The notes under the pieces were generated by a model. The model was not told where the DNA came from. It did not search any database and worked only from the letters and a program-made list of their open reading frames with translations. A DNA stretch of 36,443 nucleotides from an uncultured Tenacibaculum sp. Its GTDB lineage: Bacteria; Bacteroidota; Bacteroidia; Flavobacteriales; Flavobacteriaceae. The position numbers and the translations under genes were made by a program. Location: contig CAKZVD010000022.1 in NCBI GenBank assembly GCA_937922085.1, positions 1 to 36,443 of the forward strand, given 5' to 3'. Below, piece by piece: positions 23,310 to 32,349 of the stretch. Every line of letters starts with the position of its first letter. The stretch's first letter is position 1.

Positions 23310-23561
23310 GTTTTAACGTATTAAATTTAAGACCGCAATTTACAAAACATAATATATTGGGGTTTAAATTATGATGAATATTAATTGTCTATAAATAAAT
23401 ATGCTAAATTCATGCCAAACTGGTTTATTGGTACTAATTTTTATAGTAAAAAAGAATGTTTGTTTTTTATAGGAATCAAGTGTTTTAGTTTATTTTTATA
23501 GTTCGTGAAAATTATTGTTTTTCAATAAAGTATGAAAAGAAGTGTGTAGATTTTAAAACAT
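23310..23561. other. intergenic region without identified gene
   Basis: Most of the 307-bp gap between the small secreted protein and the subtilase terminator. It must hold the minus-strand promoter for the gene ending at 22914, but no exact TAnnTTTG at proper spacing was seen. No coding frame of convincing composition was found on either strand. Confidence 0.5.
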
Positions 23562-23600
23562 AAAAAAAGGATTGTGTTTTAAGCACAATCCTTTTTTTAT
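23562..23600. terminator. terminator of the subtilase gene
   Basis: AAAAAAAGGATTGTG (23562-23576) and CACAATCCTTTTTTT (23584-23598) form a 15-bp stem with a 7-nt loop. It functions on the minus strand, after the gene whose stop is at 23617, and could also act on the plus strand. Confidence 0.9.
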
Positions 23601-23616
23601 TATTGATTCTTTAAAT

Positions 23617-25110
23617 TTATTTAACAGCTTTAAGTGCGTTAATGTTTCCGTATCCAAATTGAGAATCTTTATTTGGGTAAAATTCACCAGCAGATTTCAT
23701 TTTGTTTAGTACTTGTGAACGAGACCAAGTAGGATTTTTTGCCCAAACTAATGCTGCAATACCAGCGGTAGTTGCTGTAGCAACAGAAGAACCTCCAACA
23801 TATCTAGCAGCATTATTGTAATAACTTAAAACAGGAACTAGTTTTCCTGAATTACGTTCCATTTCAATAGTAAAATCAATCTTAGACCCAGAATGACAGT
23901 TACTACATCTTACGTATCTTCCTTCTTTTAAGCCAGTAACAGCTACAGTTTCATTCATGCTAGCAGGAAAAATTACACCAAACCAAGTAGTAAAAGAGGT
24001 AGATGTACCACCAGCAGCTATAATCATTTTTCCTCTACTATAAGCATATTTAATAGCGTCTTTAACTCTAGAAATACTAAAAGGAGAACCTATAGACATA
24101 GAAATGATTTTAACATCACTTCTTTTTCCTAAAGCAGTTAAAGCTTCAGAAACACCTCTTTTTTCATGGTAATCATCAATTAATACATTAGCTGTACCTC
24201 TATAGGTTACTAGGTTTGCGTTATAAGCAACTCCCATAGGTAAATTGTTATTGTTTCTTGGTGCAGTAGCAACAGAAGCCATGCTTGTACCATGAGCACA
24301 TTTATCATCTACACCATCGTAGTTATTAGACCATGGCCATATAGAATCTACGTAAGTACCATATTTTTGAACTCTTCTTCCAGATGAGTAACCATCATTA
24401 AAATCTTGGTTCATTAACTTTTGCTCAGGAGATAAACCTGAGTCTATAACAGCTACAGTAACACCTTTACCAGTACTGTAATTCCATGCAGCTGGAATGT
24501 TGTGTTTGTCAAAATTCCAAGGCACTCTTGCTCCAGGAGCTATTGTTCTGTAATCAGAAGATGAAATATTGTCAGATCTATATCCACAACCAAAACCACC
24601 AGAAGATCTTGCTTGCGTATTGTCGTCAGCTAATAAATAAGAGGCAGGTTCTAGGTAACGAACTCTCGAATCATTTAATAATGTTTGAATCGTTTTTATA
24701 TTGGTTACTCTTATGTCAATTACGTTTATGTTTTCATCTACATATAGTTGATCTTTACTTTTAGCAGCAGCAGAATCACTATTTTCAATATTTCTTACTA
24801 GTTGAATTATATTGTCTTTAATAGATTCCGTATTACTGCTTCTTTGATATTGATCAGGAGAAGCTCCATAACCAATAGTTAATAAGTTGTCTCCATGTTT
24901 AATAGCGCTCCAGATGGTTCTAGCATCTGTTTCCATCCAATCAAAATCTCCAGTGTTATCTATGGAAGCTTGAATTTTTTTGTTTATTTCTTCTTTTGAT
25001 AATAGTTCATTCTGTTGTTCTAATTGTAGATCTGATTGAGGGATTTCTTCATCTCTAGAGCATGAAACAATTAAAGTAGCTATCGCTAAGCTAAGTATTA
25101 GTTTTTTCAT
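23617..25110 (-). CDS. S8 subtilisin-like serine protease lipoprotein
   Basis: Lipoprotein signal ending IVSC (Cys17). An N-terminal region to about residue 165, probably a propeptide, precedes the catalytic domain. The triad is visible as D223 in VAVIDSG, H273 in CAHGTSMAS and S442 in GGSSVATA. The usual oxyanion-hole motif AAGN reads AAGG (G368), so the supporting Asn is replaced. Two cysteines at RCSNCH and one in DKCAHG may form disulfides. No type IX secretion C-terminal domain follows; the protein ends GYGNINALKAVK soon after the catalytic core. It is expected on an outer leaflet of the envelope. Monocistronic, with its own terminator. Confidence 0.9.
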   Translation of the reverse strand: MKKLILSLAIATLIVSCSRDEEIPQSDLQLEQQNELLSKEEINKKIQASIDNTGDFDWMETDARTIWSAIKHGDNLLTIGYGASPDQYQRSSNTESIKDNIIQLVRNIENSDSAAAKSKDQLYVDENINVIDIRVTNIKTIQTLLNDSRVRYLEPASYLLADDNTQARSSGGFGCGYRSDNISSSDYRTIAPGARVPWNFDKHNIPAAWNYSTGKGVTVAVIDSGLSPEQKLMNQDFNDGYSSGRRVQKYGTYVDSIWPWSNNYDGVDDKCAHGTSMASVATAPRNNNNLPMGVAYNANLVTYRGTANVLIDDYHEKRGVSEALTALGKRSDVKIISMSIGSPFSISRVKDAIKYAYSRGKMIIAAGGTSTSFTTWFGVIFPASMNETVAVTGLKEGRYVRCSNCHSGSKIDFTIEMERNSGKLVPVLSYYNNAARYVGGSSVATATTAGIAALVWAKNPTWSRSQVLNKMKSAGEFYPNKDSQFGYGNINALKAVK

Positions 25111-25293
25111 TTTTTTGAAGGGTTTTTTAGATTCAGAGGCGAATATATCAAAAATTTTACTAAAATTTAACGATATGTTTATTGTTTGTGTTATAATATT
25201 GTGTTTTTGTTAATAAAAAAGATGTTAAAGTTAAAAAAAAGCAGAATATTCATGGTTTTAGTTGTAAATGTGTAGTTGAGGTAATTGTTTGAT

Positions 25294-25330
25294 AAAAAAA
25301 TGCATCTTAATTTTTAAGATGCATTTTTTT
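25294..25330. terminator. terminator after the M28 peptidase gene
   Basis: A 17-bp stem AAAAAAATGCATCTTAA/TTAAGATGCATTTTTTT with a 3-nt loop. It lies 37 nt beyond the stop of the minus-strand M28 gene and is symmetrical enough to work in both directions. Confidence 0.85.
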
Positions 25331-25366
25331 AAAGCGTGTTTTTATGAAATTTGTAAAATACCAGTG

Positions 25367-26353
25367 TTATTCAATAATAACTCTAGTAGGTGTATCAATA
25401 CCATTGATAATAGATGTAGTACCTTTTGCTACGGCTTTTACAGTTTCTGTTAATATACCAACATCTAAAGTTTCTGCTTCATCAGAGACCTTGTGATAAT
25501 CTGGGTCAATATCTATTTGCGTTGTAGAAAATGTATGAGAAGGAACCCCTAATTTTGCTAAAGAAGCATTATCGGATCTGAAAAATAGATTAAACTTTAC
25601 ATAAGGATCTGGAAATAATTGATATCCACTTCCTTTTAAGTTTTTTTGAATGATTTTTCCAAAATTAGATCTGTCAAAACCAGTTAACCAAGCAGTTTTT
25701 GGGCCTGTTTTTGGTTCTTTACCAATTAACTCTAAATTAATACCAGCAACAAATTTGCTAGCATCGATATCTTTTCCAAAATGTTTAGAGCCTATTAAAC
25801 CCATTTCTTCCGCTGTAAAAGTTACAAAAAGGATACTGCGTTCATTATTATTTTGTTTTGCAAAGTATTCTGCTAAGGCCAATACACCAACAACACCAGA
25901 AGCATCATCGTTAGCACCATTATAAATACGATCACCTTTACCGCTTTTTTTAACACCTAAATGATCATAATGAGCAGATACAATTACAAACTCATCTTTT
26001 TTACTCTTACCTTCTAAAACACCTAATACATTAAACATTTTTATATCATTATAGTCAAAATTCTGTCTGTAAGAAGGAAGGTCTTTAAATGTTTTTAATC
26101 CAATTCGTTTAAATTCATTTTCTATATATTTTGCTGCTTTTTCAATTCCTTCAGTTCCAGGTTTCCTTCCTGCCATTTCATCAGAAGAAAGCGTGTATAA
26201 ATGTTTACGAACAAGTACAGTATCGATTTCTGTAGTTGTTGGATTACTTTTTTCGTTGTAGGCTAAAGTTGAAGTTTTAGGATTTTCTTTCTTTGCTTCT
26301 TTACAAGAGAAAAGAGCTAAAGAAACAATTAATATGGCTGTTATTTTTTTCAT
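25367..26353 (-). CDS. M28-family zinc aminopeptidase-like lipoprotein
   Basis: Lipoprotein signal ending LFSC (Cys17), then a low-complexity linker. The M28 metal ligands are recognisable: H128 in VSAHYDHLG, the Asp of NGANDDASG (about 149), the Glu pair in TAEEMGLIGS (E182/E183), a Glu in NLELIG where many members have Asp, and a late His in DYHKVSDEAETLD. It should trim amino acids from peptides at the cell envelope using two zinc ions. Length 328 is normal. It is divergent from kdsA, with 170 bp between start codons. The Cys17 start choice fits the signal peptide. Confidence 0.92.
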   Translation of the reverse strand: MKKITAILIVSLALFSCKEAKKENPKTSTLAYNEKSNPTTTEIDTVLVRKHLYTLSSDEMAGRKPGTEGIEKAAKYIENEFKRIGLKTFKDLPSYRQNFDYNDIKMFNVLGVLEGKSKKDEFVIVSAHYDHLGVKKSGKGDRIYNGANDDASGVVGVLALAEYFAKQNNNERSILFVTFTAEEMGLIGSKHFGKDIDASKFVAGINLELIGKEPKTGPKTAWLTGFDRSNFGKIIQKNLKGSGYQLFPDPYVKFNLFFRSDNASLAKLGVPSHTFSTTQIDIDPDYHKVSDEAETLDVGILTETVKAVAKGTTSIINGIDTPTRVIIE

Positions 26354-26477
26354 TTTTTAATTGATTTGTTTTTGATAAATATAACTAAATTAAATCGCAG
26401 TGTGATAGCTAAAGATTAAATTCATTGAGGCTAGTTTTAAGATAGATAATGAAGGTTTTTATAGATAGCTTATATGC

Positions 26478-26508
26478 TTGCACCGAGGTTATTCATTTCG
26501 TATTTTTG
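26478..26508 (+). promoter_or_regulatory. kdsA operon promoter
   Basis: TTG at 26478-26480, a 20-nt spacer and TATTTTTG at 26501-26508, an ideal Bacteroidota promoter. Transcription should start about 10 nt before the ATG at 26524. This excludes the longer open frame that begins at 26449, since its first codons would be upstream of the message. Confidence 0.8.
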
Positions 26509-26523
26509 CTTCAAAATTTTAGA

Positions 26524-27342
26524 ATGGATTTATCACTTATACCGAATATAAAATACACAAAATCAAATAACTTTTTTTTACTAGCTGGTCCTTGTGCTAT
26601 TGAAGGAGAAGATATGGCATTACGAATAGCTGAAAAAGTTGTTAATATTACAGATAAGCTAGAGATCCCATATATTTTTAAGGGAAGTTTTAAAAAAGCA
26701 AATAGAAGTAGAATAGATAGCTTTACAGGTATAGGCGATGAAAAAGCATTAAAAATTCTAAGAAAGGTTTCAGAAACATTTAATGTGCCAACGGTAACAG
26801 ATATTCACGAAGTTTCTGATGCTATAAAAGCGGCTGAATACGTAGATGTATTACAAATTCCTGCTTTTTTAGTAAGACAAACAGATTTAGTAGTTGCTGC
26901 GGCAAAAACGGATAAAGTTGTGAATTTGAAAAAAGGACAATTTATGAGTCCAGAAGCAATGCAACATGCTGTTAAAAAAGTAAAAGATTCTGGAAATGAG
27001 AAAGCATGGATTACAGAGCGAGGAACGATGTTTGGATATCAAGATATGTTGGTAGATTTTAGAGGAATACCTACCATGCAACAATATGCACCTACAGTTT
27101 TAGATGTAACACACTCACTACAACAACCAAATCAAAGTTCGGGAGTTACAGGAGGAAGACCAGATATGATTGAAACAATTGCAAGAGCAGGAGTGGTTAA
27201 TAATGTAGATGGTTTGTTTATAGAAACACATTTTGACCCTGCAAATGCAAAATCGGACGGAGCAAATATGTTACATATAGATTATTTAGAAAAACTATTG
27301 ACGAATTTAGTAGCGATAAAGAAGTTGGTAAATACTTTTTAA
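26524..27342 (+). CDS. kdsA: 3-deoxy-8-phosphooctulonate synthase
   Basis: It condenses phosphoenolpyruvate with arabinose 5-phosphate to make KDO-8-phosphate for the lipopolysaccharide inner core, in the cytoplasm. The family motifs are present: LLAGPCAIEGEDMA, FKGSFKKANRSR, TDIHEVSDA, QIPAFLVRQTDL, KKGQFMSPEAM and a closing ETHFDPANAKSDGANM. Length 272 fits. ATG at 26524 is set by the promoter immediately upstream and by the usual N-terminus. Its stop overlaps the next ATG (TAATG), so a transglutaminase-like gene is translationally coupled. Confidence 0.97.
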   Translation: MDLSLIPNIKYTKSNNFFLLAGPCAIEGEDMALRIAEKVVNITDKLEIPYIFKGSFKKANRSRIDSFTGIGDEKALKILRKVSETFNVPTVTDIHEVSDAIKAAEYVDVLQIPAFLVRQTDLVVAAAKTDKVVNLKKGQFMSPEAMQHAVKKVKDSGNEKAWITERGTMFGYQDMLVDFRGIPTMQQYAPTVLDVTHSLQQPNQSSGVTGGRPDMIETIARAGVVNNVDGLFIETHFDPANAKSDGANMLHIDYLEKLLTNLVAIKKLVNTF

Positions 27343-27899
27343 TGAATTTTCCAATAACAGCTTCTAAACAATTATCTAAATTAACAAGGGAACTTGAAAT
27401 TCATAATTGGGGTAACTTGGTAAATTACGTTCAAAAACTACCTTATGGAAGGAATGAAAATAGAACGGATTTATCATTAGTTTTAAAAGAAAAAAAAGGA
27501 AGTTGCAGTTCCAAACATGCTTTTTTACGTGAGGTAGCAATAGAAAATTCACAAACAAACATTCAATTAGTTTTAGCAATTTATAAAATGAATGCTAAAA
27601 ACACGAATATTGGAGATGTATTAGAAGGTTCTGGATTAGAGTATATTCCAGAAGCACATTGTTATTTGAAGATTAATGGAGAGCGAATAGATGTAACGTC
27701 AAATAATGCAAGCTTTAAAAAGATAGAAAAAGAAATAATTTCTGAAATTATTATTTCACCCGATCAGGTGGCAGATTTTAAAGTAAAGTATCATCAAGAT
27801 TTTATTAAAACTTGGATTTTAGAAAAGAAGATCCAAAAAACGTTTGATGAAATTTGGGAAACTAGAGAGGGATGTATTCAGTATTTGTCTGAGAATTGA
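27342..27899 (+). CDS. transglutaminase-like protein, function unknown
   Basis: 185 residues, no signal peptide. Three small motifs suggest a Cys-His-Asp triad of the transglutaminase/papain-like fold: KGSCSSKHAFL (C55), PEAHCYLKING (H106) and RIDVTSNN (D117), in the right order and spacing. That is my inference; I recall similar proteins in Bacteroidota annotated only as hypothetical. It overlaps kdsA by 1 nt and is followed after 31 nt by the prepilin peptidase gene, so it sits between a lipopolysaccharide gene and a secretion operon. Substrate and role are unknown. Confidence 0.65.
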   Translation: MNFPITASKQLSKLTRELEIHNWGNLVNYVQKLPYGRNENRTDLSLVLKEKKGSCSSKHAFLREVAIENSQTNIQLVLAIYKMNAKNTNIGDVLEGSGLEYIPEAHCYLKINGERIDVTSNNASFKKIEKEIISEIIISPDQVADFKVKYHQDFIKTWILEKKIQKTFDEIWETREGCIQYLSEN

Positions 27900-27930
27900 A
27901 CAGAAATGAATACCTTGATAATAATAAATC

Positions 27931-28413
27931 ATGAATCAAATCATATTACTGTTACTTATTGTTTGTTTATCAGCGATTGCATATCAAGATTTTAAAGAAA
28001 GGGAAGTGTCGGTATTTCTTTTTGTTTTAGCTGTTTTTTTTGGGATAAGTCTCTTTTACTTGAATGCTTATATGAATTTTCTGTTGATGAATGCAGGTGT
28101 CAATATATTTGTTATTACTATAATAGCATCCGTTTTGTATATATATGCAAGATTTAAAATGAAGAAAAACCTCACAGAAACTATAGGAATTGGAGATTTG
28201 TTTTTCTTCTTTTTTTTAGCACTTAGTTTTCCTACCATGACGTTTTTAGTCTTGTTTTCAACCTCTTTGTTTTTTTCGCTATTTTTGTTCTTAATTTTAA
28301 AGCCTAATTTAAAAGATAAAACAGTGCCTTTGGCAGGATTACAGTCGTTGTTTTTAGGAATTGTTTTAGTAATAAACGGGTTATTTAATATTATTAATTT
28401 ATACGCTATTTAA
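27931..28413 (+). CDS. A24-type prepilin peptidase-like membrane protein
   Basis: 160 residues and about five membrane helices. The two catalytic aspartates of the GxGD peptidases are recognisable: D20 in AYQDFKERE and D89 in IGIGDLFFF. The N-terminal methyltransferase domain and zinc-binding cysteines of classical PilD are absent, as in the short CpaA/TadV-type enzymes. It should cut the leader of the pseudopilins encoded downstream, which have Ala rather than Gly before the cut. GspE starts directly after the stop. It begins the secretion-like operon, or continues one from kdsA. Confidence 0.8.
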   Translation: MNQIILLLLIVCLSAIAYQDFKEREVSVFLFVLAVFFGISLFYLNAYMNFLLMNAGVNIFVITIIASVLYIYARFKMKKNLTETIGIGDLFFFFFLALSFPTMTFLVLFSTSLFFSLFLFLILKPNLKDKTVPLAGLQSLFLGIVLVINGLFNIINLYAI

Positions 28414-29820
28414 TTGAAAAAAGAAGAATTAGAATTAACTACAGAAATTGTTCAAACAATAACCGCAGAACAAGCATACAATTATAGGATGATTCCTGTA
28501 GCTAAAAGCCCTACATTAAAATTCTTTGTAGATACGGAGGAGCTAGAAAGTTTACAACAGGAATTACAAATTATATTAAACCAAGAAGTTGTTTTAGAAA
28601 AGGTAGGAAAGGAAACAGTTGATTTTCTTTTACGAAAAAACTACCGTAAAAAAGAGAAGAAATTAACAAGATCGGCTTTACAATATTCTGATGATTTCTT
28701 GCTAAGTATGATTCATGAAGCAAAAAATATTGGAAGTAGTGATATTCATTTTGAAACTTTTGAAAAGAAAAATTTAGTTCGTTTTAGAATTGATGGAAAA
28801 TTAATAGAGCGTTATACTATTAATCATTCTGAATACCCAAAAATTGTAAATAGAATTAAAATTATGGGTGGTTTAGATATTTCTGAGAAAAGATTACCAC
28901 AAGATGGACGAATTAATATTGAAACCGGCGAAGGAGATTTCGATATTCGTGTTTCTTCATTACCAACATTACATGGCGAAAAATTAGTGCTTCGTATTTT
29001 ATCTAAAAACAGTGTAAATATTCAATTAGATAATTTAGGTTTTACAGAAGAAGAATTAAATACCTATAAATCGGCAGTAAAAAAACCAAATGGAATTGTT
29101 TTAATTTCCGGACCTACGGGATCTGGTAAAACAACGACATTGTATGCAACTTTAAAATTGTTAAATACAAGCGATACCAATATTTTAACGATAGAAGATC
29201 CTGTAGAATATACTTTAGAAGGAATTAATCAAGTACAATTAAAAGAAAGTATTGGGTTAAATTTTGCAAGTACATTACGTACTTTTTTACGTCAAGATCC
29301 AGATATTATAATGGTTGGGGAAATTAGAGATGTAGATACCGCAAATATGGCAATTAGAGCTTCTTTAACAGGGCATTTGGTGCTTTCTACCATACACACC
29401 AACTCCGCTTGGGCTACCGTATCTCGATTAATAGATATGGGAGTTCCTCCATTTTTAATAGCCAGTACTTTAAATGTAAGTGTAGCACAACGATTGGTTC
29501 GTAAGTTATGTCCTTCCTGTAAAGTGGAAGAAAAAATAACAGATGAAAAACTTCCGAAAGAATATGCAGATGCAGTAGAAACTCATTTTGTAGCGAAAGG
29601 ATGTTCCGAATGTTATCATACAGGATATAGAGGACGAAAAGCGATTTATGAAATAATTCCAATTACTAAAAAATTGGTAAAGTGTATTGAAGAGCAAGAA
29701 TCGGATGTTTCTGAGTATTTAAAAGAAAATAAAATAGCAACATTAAAAGACAATGCTATTTCATTAGTAGCAAATGGAACTACTTCTATAGAAGAAATTT
29801 ATCCTTTATTAATTTCATAA
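28414..29820 (+). CDS. GspE/PulE/PilB-type secretion ATPase
   Basis: Cytoplasmic ATPase powering pseudopilus assembly. The N-terminal part is short (about 90 residues). The core has SSDIHFE, the Walker A GPTGSGKTT near residues 233-241, an Asp box in LTIEDPVEY, Walker B in DIIMVGEIRD, and a His box SLTGHLVLSTIHTN. A zinc-binding tetracysteine, CPSC and CSEC, follows, as in GspE/PilB. The start is TTG at 28414 immediately after the A24 stop, with no nearby ATG. It is coupled to the GspC/PilP-like gene 3 nt downstream. Confidence 0.95.
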   Translation: MKKEELELTTEIVQTITAEQAYNYRMIPVAKSPTLKFFVDTEELESLQQELQIILNQEVVLEKVGKETVDFLLRKNYRKKEKKLTRSALQYSDDFLLSMIHEAKNIGSSDIHFETFEKKNLVRFRIDGKLIERYTINHSEYPKIVNRIKIMGGLDISEKRLPQDGRINIETGEGDFDIRVSSLPTLHGEKLVLRILSKNSVNIQLDNLGFTEEELNTYKSAVKKPNGIVLISGPTGSGKTTTLYATLKLLNTSDTNILTIEDPVEYTLEGINQVQLKESIGLNFASTLRTFLRQDPDIIMVGEIRDVDTANMAIRASLTGHLVLSTIHTNSAWATVSRLIDMGVPPFLIASTLNVSVAQRLVRKLCPSCKVEEKITDEKLPKEYADAVETHFVAKGCSECYHTGYRGRKAIYEIIPITKKLVKCIEEQESDVSEYLKENKIATLKDNAISLVANGTTSIEEIYPLLIS

Positions 29821-29823
29821 GAA

Positions 29824-30285
29824 ATGACAAAGCAACAAAAAACATATGTACTTTTAGTCGCTGTAATTGCAGTATGGGGAGTAATTGGATATCAAATTTA
29901 TAGTAAGTTGGGGAATGATACAGAAATAGCTACAGAAATGGCAGCTATTGAAAAGTATCAACCCAAAAATATAGAACAACGAGTAGCGTATTCAATTAAC
30001 GAAACGTATCGTGATCCTTTTTTAGGAACTATTAAAACAAAGAAAAAGGTTGTGAAAAGGAAGAAAGCAATGAAAAAAACGGATCCTACAAAACCTTTTC
30101 CAAATATTGTGTATAATGGTGTTGTAAATGGAGGAGGGGTACAATCGTATGTTTTAACCGTAAACGGGAAACAAGAGTTATTTAAACTAAGAGAAACGAT
30201 TAAAAACATCAAACTAGTAAAAGCAAGCTCAGAAAAAATTACCGTGCAATTTAATAACGAGTCAAAATCATTTGATTTAAAATAA
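29824..30285 (+). CDS. GspC/PilP-like inner-membrane protein
   Basis: A 153-residue protein with one N-terminal membrane anchor (YVLLVAVIAVWGVIGYQI), a Lys-rich middle (KKKVVKRKKAMKK), and a C-terminal beta domain beginning about residue 95 (IVYNGVVNGGGVQSYVLTVNG). The motif RDPF before the basic stretch and the small closing domain recall PilP and the homology region of GspC, which link the inner-membrane platform to the secretin. The assignment rests on architecture and operon position. It is immediately followed by the next gene without a gap. Confidence 0.6.
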   Translation: MTKQQKTYVLLVAVIAVWGVIGYQIYSKLGNDTEIATEMAAIEKYQPKNIEQRVAYSINETYRDPFLGTIKTKKKVVKRKKAMKKTDPTKPFPNIVYNGVVNGGGVQSYVLTVNGKQELFKLRETIKNIKLVKASSEKITVQFNNESKSFDLK

Positions 30286-31548
30286 ATGAATCTTTTAAAA
30301 AAAGTAAAAGCAAGTGCCTTACAATATGTATTAATTATAGGAGTAATTATTGCATTGGTTGTTTTTGCTTTTATAGGCTTGGTTTCTTTACAACAGCGAA
30401 TGCAGTCTAAAAACATCGTATTTAAAGAAGCAATTCGTAATGTGCAAACTGGTTTTCAGTATCTCGAAAATAATACGATTCATTATAATGAAGAGAAAGA
30501 AATACAAATTTCAAATATTGGATTAGAGAATACAATTATTTCAAAAAAACATTGGGGCGTTTTCGATATTGTTACCATTACTTCTAAAATAAACAACGAA
30601 TCGTTTACAAAAAGTGCTATTGTAGGAAATAACAATCCGAAACAAGATGCGCTATATCTTCAAGAAAACAATACACCTTTAGTAGTTGTAGGAAAAACCA
30701 AAATTGTAGGAAATGGATCGTTACCTAAACAAGGTGTAAAAACAGGAAACATTGCCGGGACTTCTTTTTATGGGAATCAATTAATTTACGGAAGAACAAA
30801 ATTGAGTACTTCCTCATTGCCTTCTATTAAAAATTTGACCTATCTAAAATCATTAAAAAATAGTGTGTTAGGAAATAATGAAACACAGTTTTTTGACTTA
30901 GAAGAAGGAATAGAAAAAACGAATAGTTTTTCTGAAGAAACTATTTTTAACGCGTCTAATTCAACGGTGATTTTAAGAAGTGTTACCTTAAAAGGGAACA
31001 TAATAGTGTATTCTAATACGAAAATTAAGGTAGATAAATCAGCAATATTAGAAGATGTGCTATTAATTGCTCCGATTATAGAAATAGGTGCTAACACAGT
31101 TGGTAATTTTCAAGCATTTGCTACCAAAGAATTAAAAGTAGGGGAGCGGTGCGATTTAAAATATCCGAGTGCTTTGGTGTTGTTATCTAATAAAAGTCAG
31201 AAAAATACAGCAGCTAAAGAAGCTTCTTTTTTTATAAAAAAACGAACAAAGTTAAAAGGAATTGTATTATTTATAAATGAAGATACACAAAAGATTAATT
31301 TTAATCAGCAAGTAGTTATTGCTGAAAATACGATGATTACAGGCGAAGTGTATTGTAATCAAAATTTAGAATTGTTAGGTACTGTGTATGGTACTGTTTA
31401 TACTAATAAGTTCATAACAAAACAGTTTGGAAGTGTGTATGTAAATCATCTTTATAATGCAGAAATTAACCATAAAAAATTACCGATTCAGTATTGTGGA
31501 TTGGCTATAGATGAGAACACTCAAAAAGTAGCGAAATGGGTGTATTAA
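30286..31548 (+). CDS. large GspK-like pseudopilin candidate
   Basis: 420 residues. The N-terminus MNLLKKVKASALQYVLIIG looks like a prepilin leader (basic, then Ala, then a long hydrophobic helix), and is parallel to the two genes downstream. Glu at position 5 of the mature helix is replaced by Tyr, as expected for GspK-type tip pseudopilins, which lack it. The large soluble part has repeats of short beta strands (NIVYSNTKIKV, LIAPIIEIGANT, MITGEVYCNQNLELLGTVYG) like a solenoid or bactofilin fold. The last 13 nt overlap the next gene. Function inferred from position. Confidence 0.55.
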   Translation: MNLLKKVKASALQYVLIIGVIIALVVFAFIGLVSLQQRMQSKNIVFKEAIRNVQTGFQYLENNTIHYNEEKEIQISNIGLENTIISKKHWGVFDIVTITSKINNESFTKSAIVGNNNPKQDALYLQENNTPLVVVGKTKIVGNGSLPKQGVKTGNIAGTSFYGNQLIYGRTKLSTSSLPSIKNLTYLKSLKNSVLGNNETQFFDLEEGIEKTNSFSEETIFNASNSTVILRSVTLKGNIIVYSNTKIKVDKSAILEDVLLIAPIIEIGANTVGNFQAFATKELKVGERCDLKYPSALVLLSNKSQKNTAAKEASFFIKKRTKLKGIVLFINEDTQKINFNQQVVIAENTMITGEVYCNQNLELLGTVYGTVYTNKFITKQFGSVYVNHLYNAEINHKKLPIQYCGLAIDENTQKVAKWVY

Positions 31549-31895
31549 AAAACATAAAACAGAACGTATTTAAAAAAGTAGCAGCCTCTTCTTTAACAGA
31601 GGTGTTAACAGCTACCGTAATTATTGCAATAGTTTTTGGAGTAACGGTAACCGTATTAAGTAATATTCTACAATCTGTAAGAGCTAAAGACAGGCAGTCT
31701 ATAGAGAATGAGATAAATGAATTGCAGTATTTAATTCAGCACAAACAATTAAAAATTCCTTTTGGAGATAGCGTAAATGACTGGAATATTTCTGTAGAAA
31801 AAGAAGAAGAGAATTCTAATTTTATACTTATAAATGCATCACATTTAAAGACGAAGAAAAAAATACAACGAAAATTTATTCGCAATGAAAATTAA
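31536..31895 (+). CDS. minor pseudopilin (GspI/GspH-like)
   Basis: 119 residues. A basic leader FKKVAA precedes SSLTEVLTATVIIAIVFG, matching the type IV prepilin N-terminus with Glu5 kept; cleavage would follow the second Ala. Gly at -1, the classical residue, is replaced by Ala. The soluble part is short (about 70 residues), as expected for a minor pseudopilin. It overlaps both neighbours (13 nt upstream, 11 nt downstream), so translation is coupled. Confidence 0.7.
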   Translation: MGVLKNIKQNVFKKVAASSLTEVLTATVIIAIVFGVTVTVLSNILQSVRAKDRQSIENEINELQYLIQHKQLKIPFGDSVNDWNISVEKEEENSNFILINASHLKTKKKIQRKFIRNEN

Positions 31896-32349
31896 CACTA
31901 AAATAAAAGCGTTTACGTTAAGCGAAATGTTGGTAGTGTTAGTAATATCTAGCATTGTTATTTCAATTGCTTTTTTAACGCTATCTATGGTGCAAAAACA
32001 AGTAGGTGTAATAAGAAAGAATTTAAATAATAAGCAAGAGTTACAATCTTTAGAACGAATTTTATGGAACGATTTTAATTCATATTCAATAACTTATTCT
32101 GAAAAAGAAGATGCATTATTTTTTGCAAATTCAACGAAGGAGTTTGAATATGAGTTTAATGAAGAATATATATTAAGAAAACAAGATACATTTTTAGTGA
32201 AAATAAAAGAAAAACAGTTTTTTTTAGACGGAAAGGAAGTGCGTACAGGTTTTGTAGATGCTGTTAAAATAGAAACTTCTCCTATCTTTGGAAATACCCA
32301 TCTTTTTATTTTTAAAACTAAAGATGCTACTTTTTACATGAACGATTAA
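31885..32349 (+). CDS. minor pseudopilin (GspJ-like)
   Basis: 154 residues. KTNTKIKA-like leader (here MKINTKIKA) followed by FTLSEMLVVLVISSIVISIAF, a clear N-methylation motif with Phe1 and Glu5 after cleavage at Ala. The C-terminal domain contains QSLERILWNDFNS, an arrangement seen in GspJ-like proteins. It overlaps the preceding pseudopilin by 11 nt and GspF by 1 nt. It is exported through the inner membrane and assembled by the GspE/GspF machinery. Confidence 0.75.
   Translation: MKINTKIKAFTLSEMLVVLVISSIVISIAFLTLSMVQKQVGVIRKNLNNKQELQSLERILWNDFNSYSITYSEKEDALFFANSTKEFEYEFNEEYILRKQDTFLVKIKEKQFFLDGKEVRTGFVDAVKIETSPIFGNTHLFIFKTKDATFYMND

Noticed and set aside
26449..26523. 25-residue N-terminal extension of kdsA
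   Set aside because: The promoter at 26478-26508 lies inside it and KdsA proteins normally begin near residue 26 of the longer frame.
29506..29697. Minus-strand frames over gspE
   Set aside because: They mirror the codons of a highly conserved ATPase, and have no promoter or recognisable domain.
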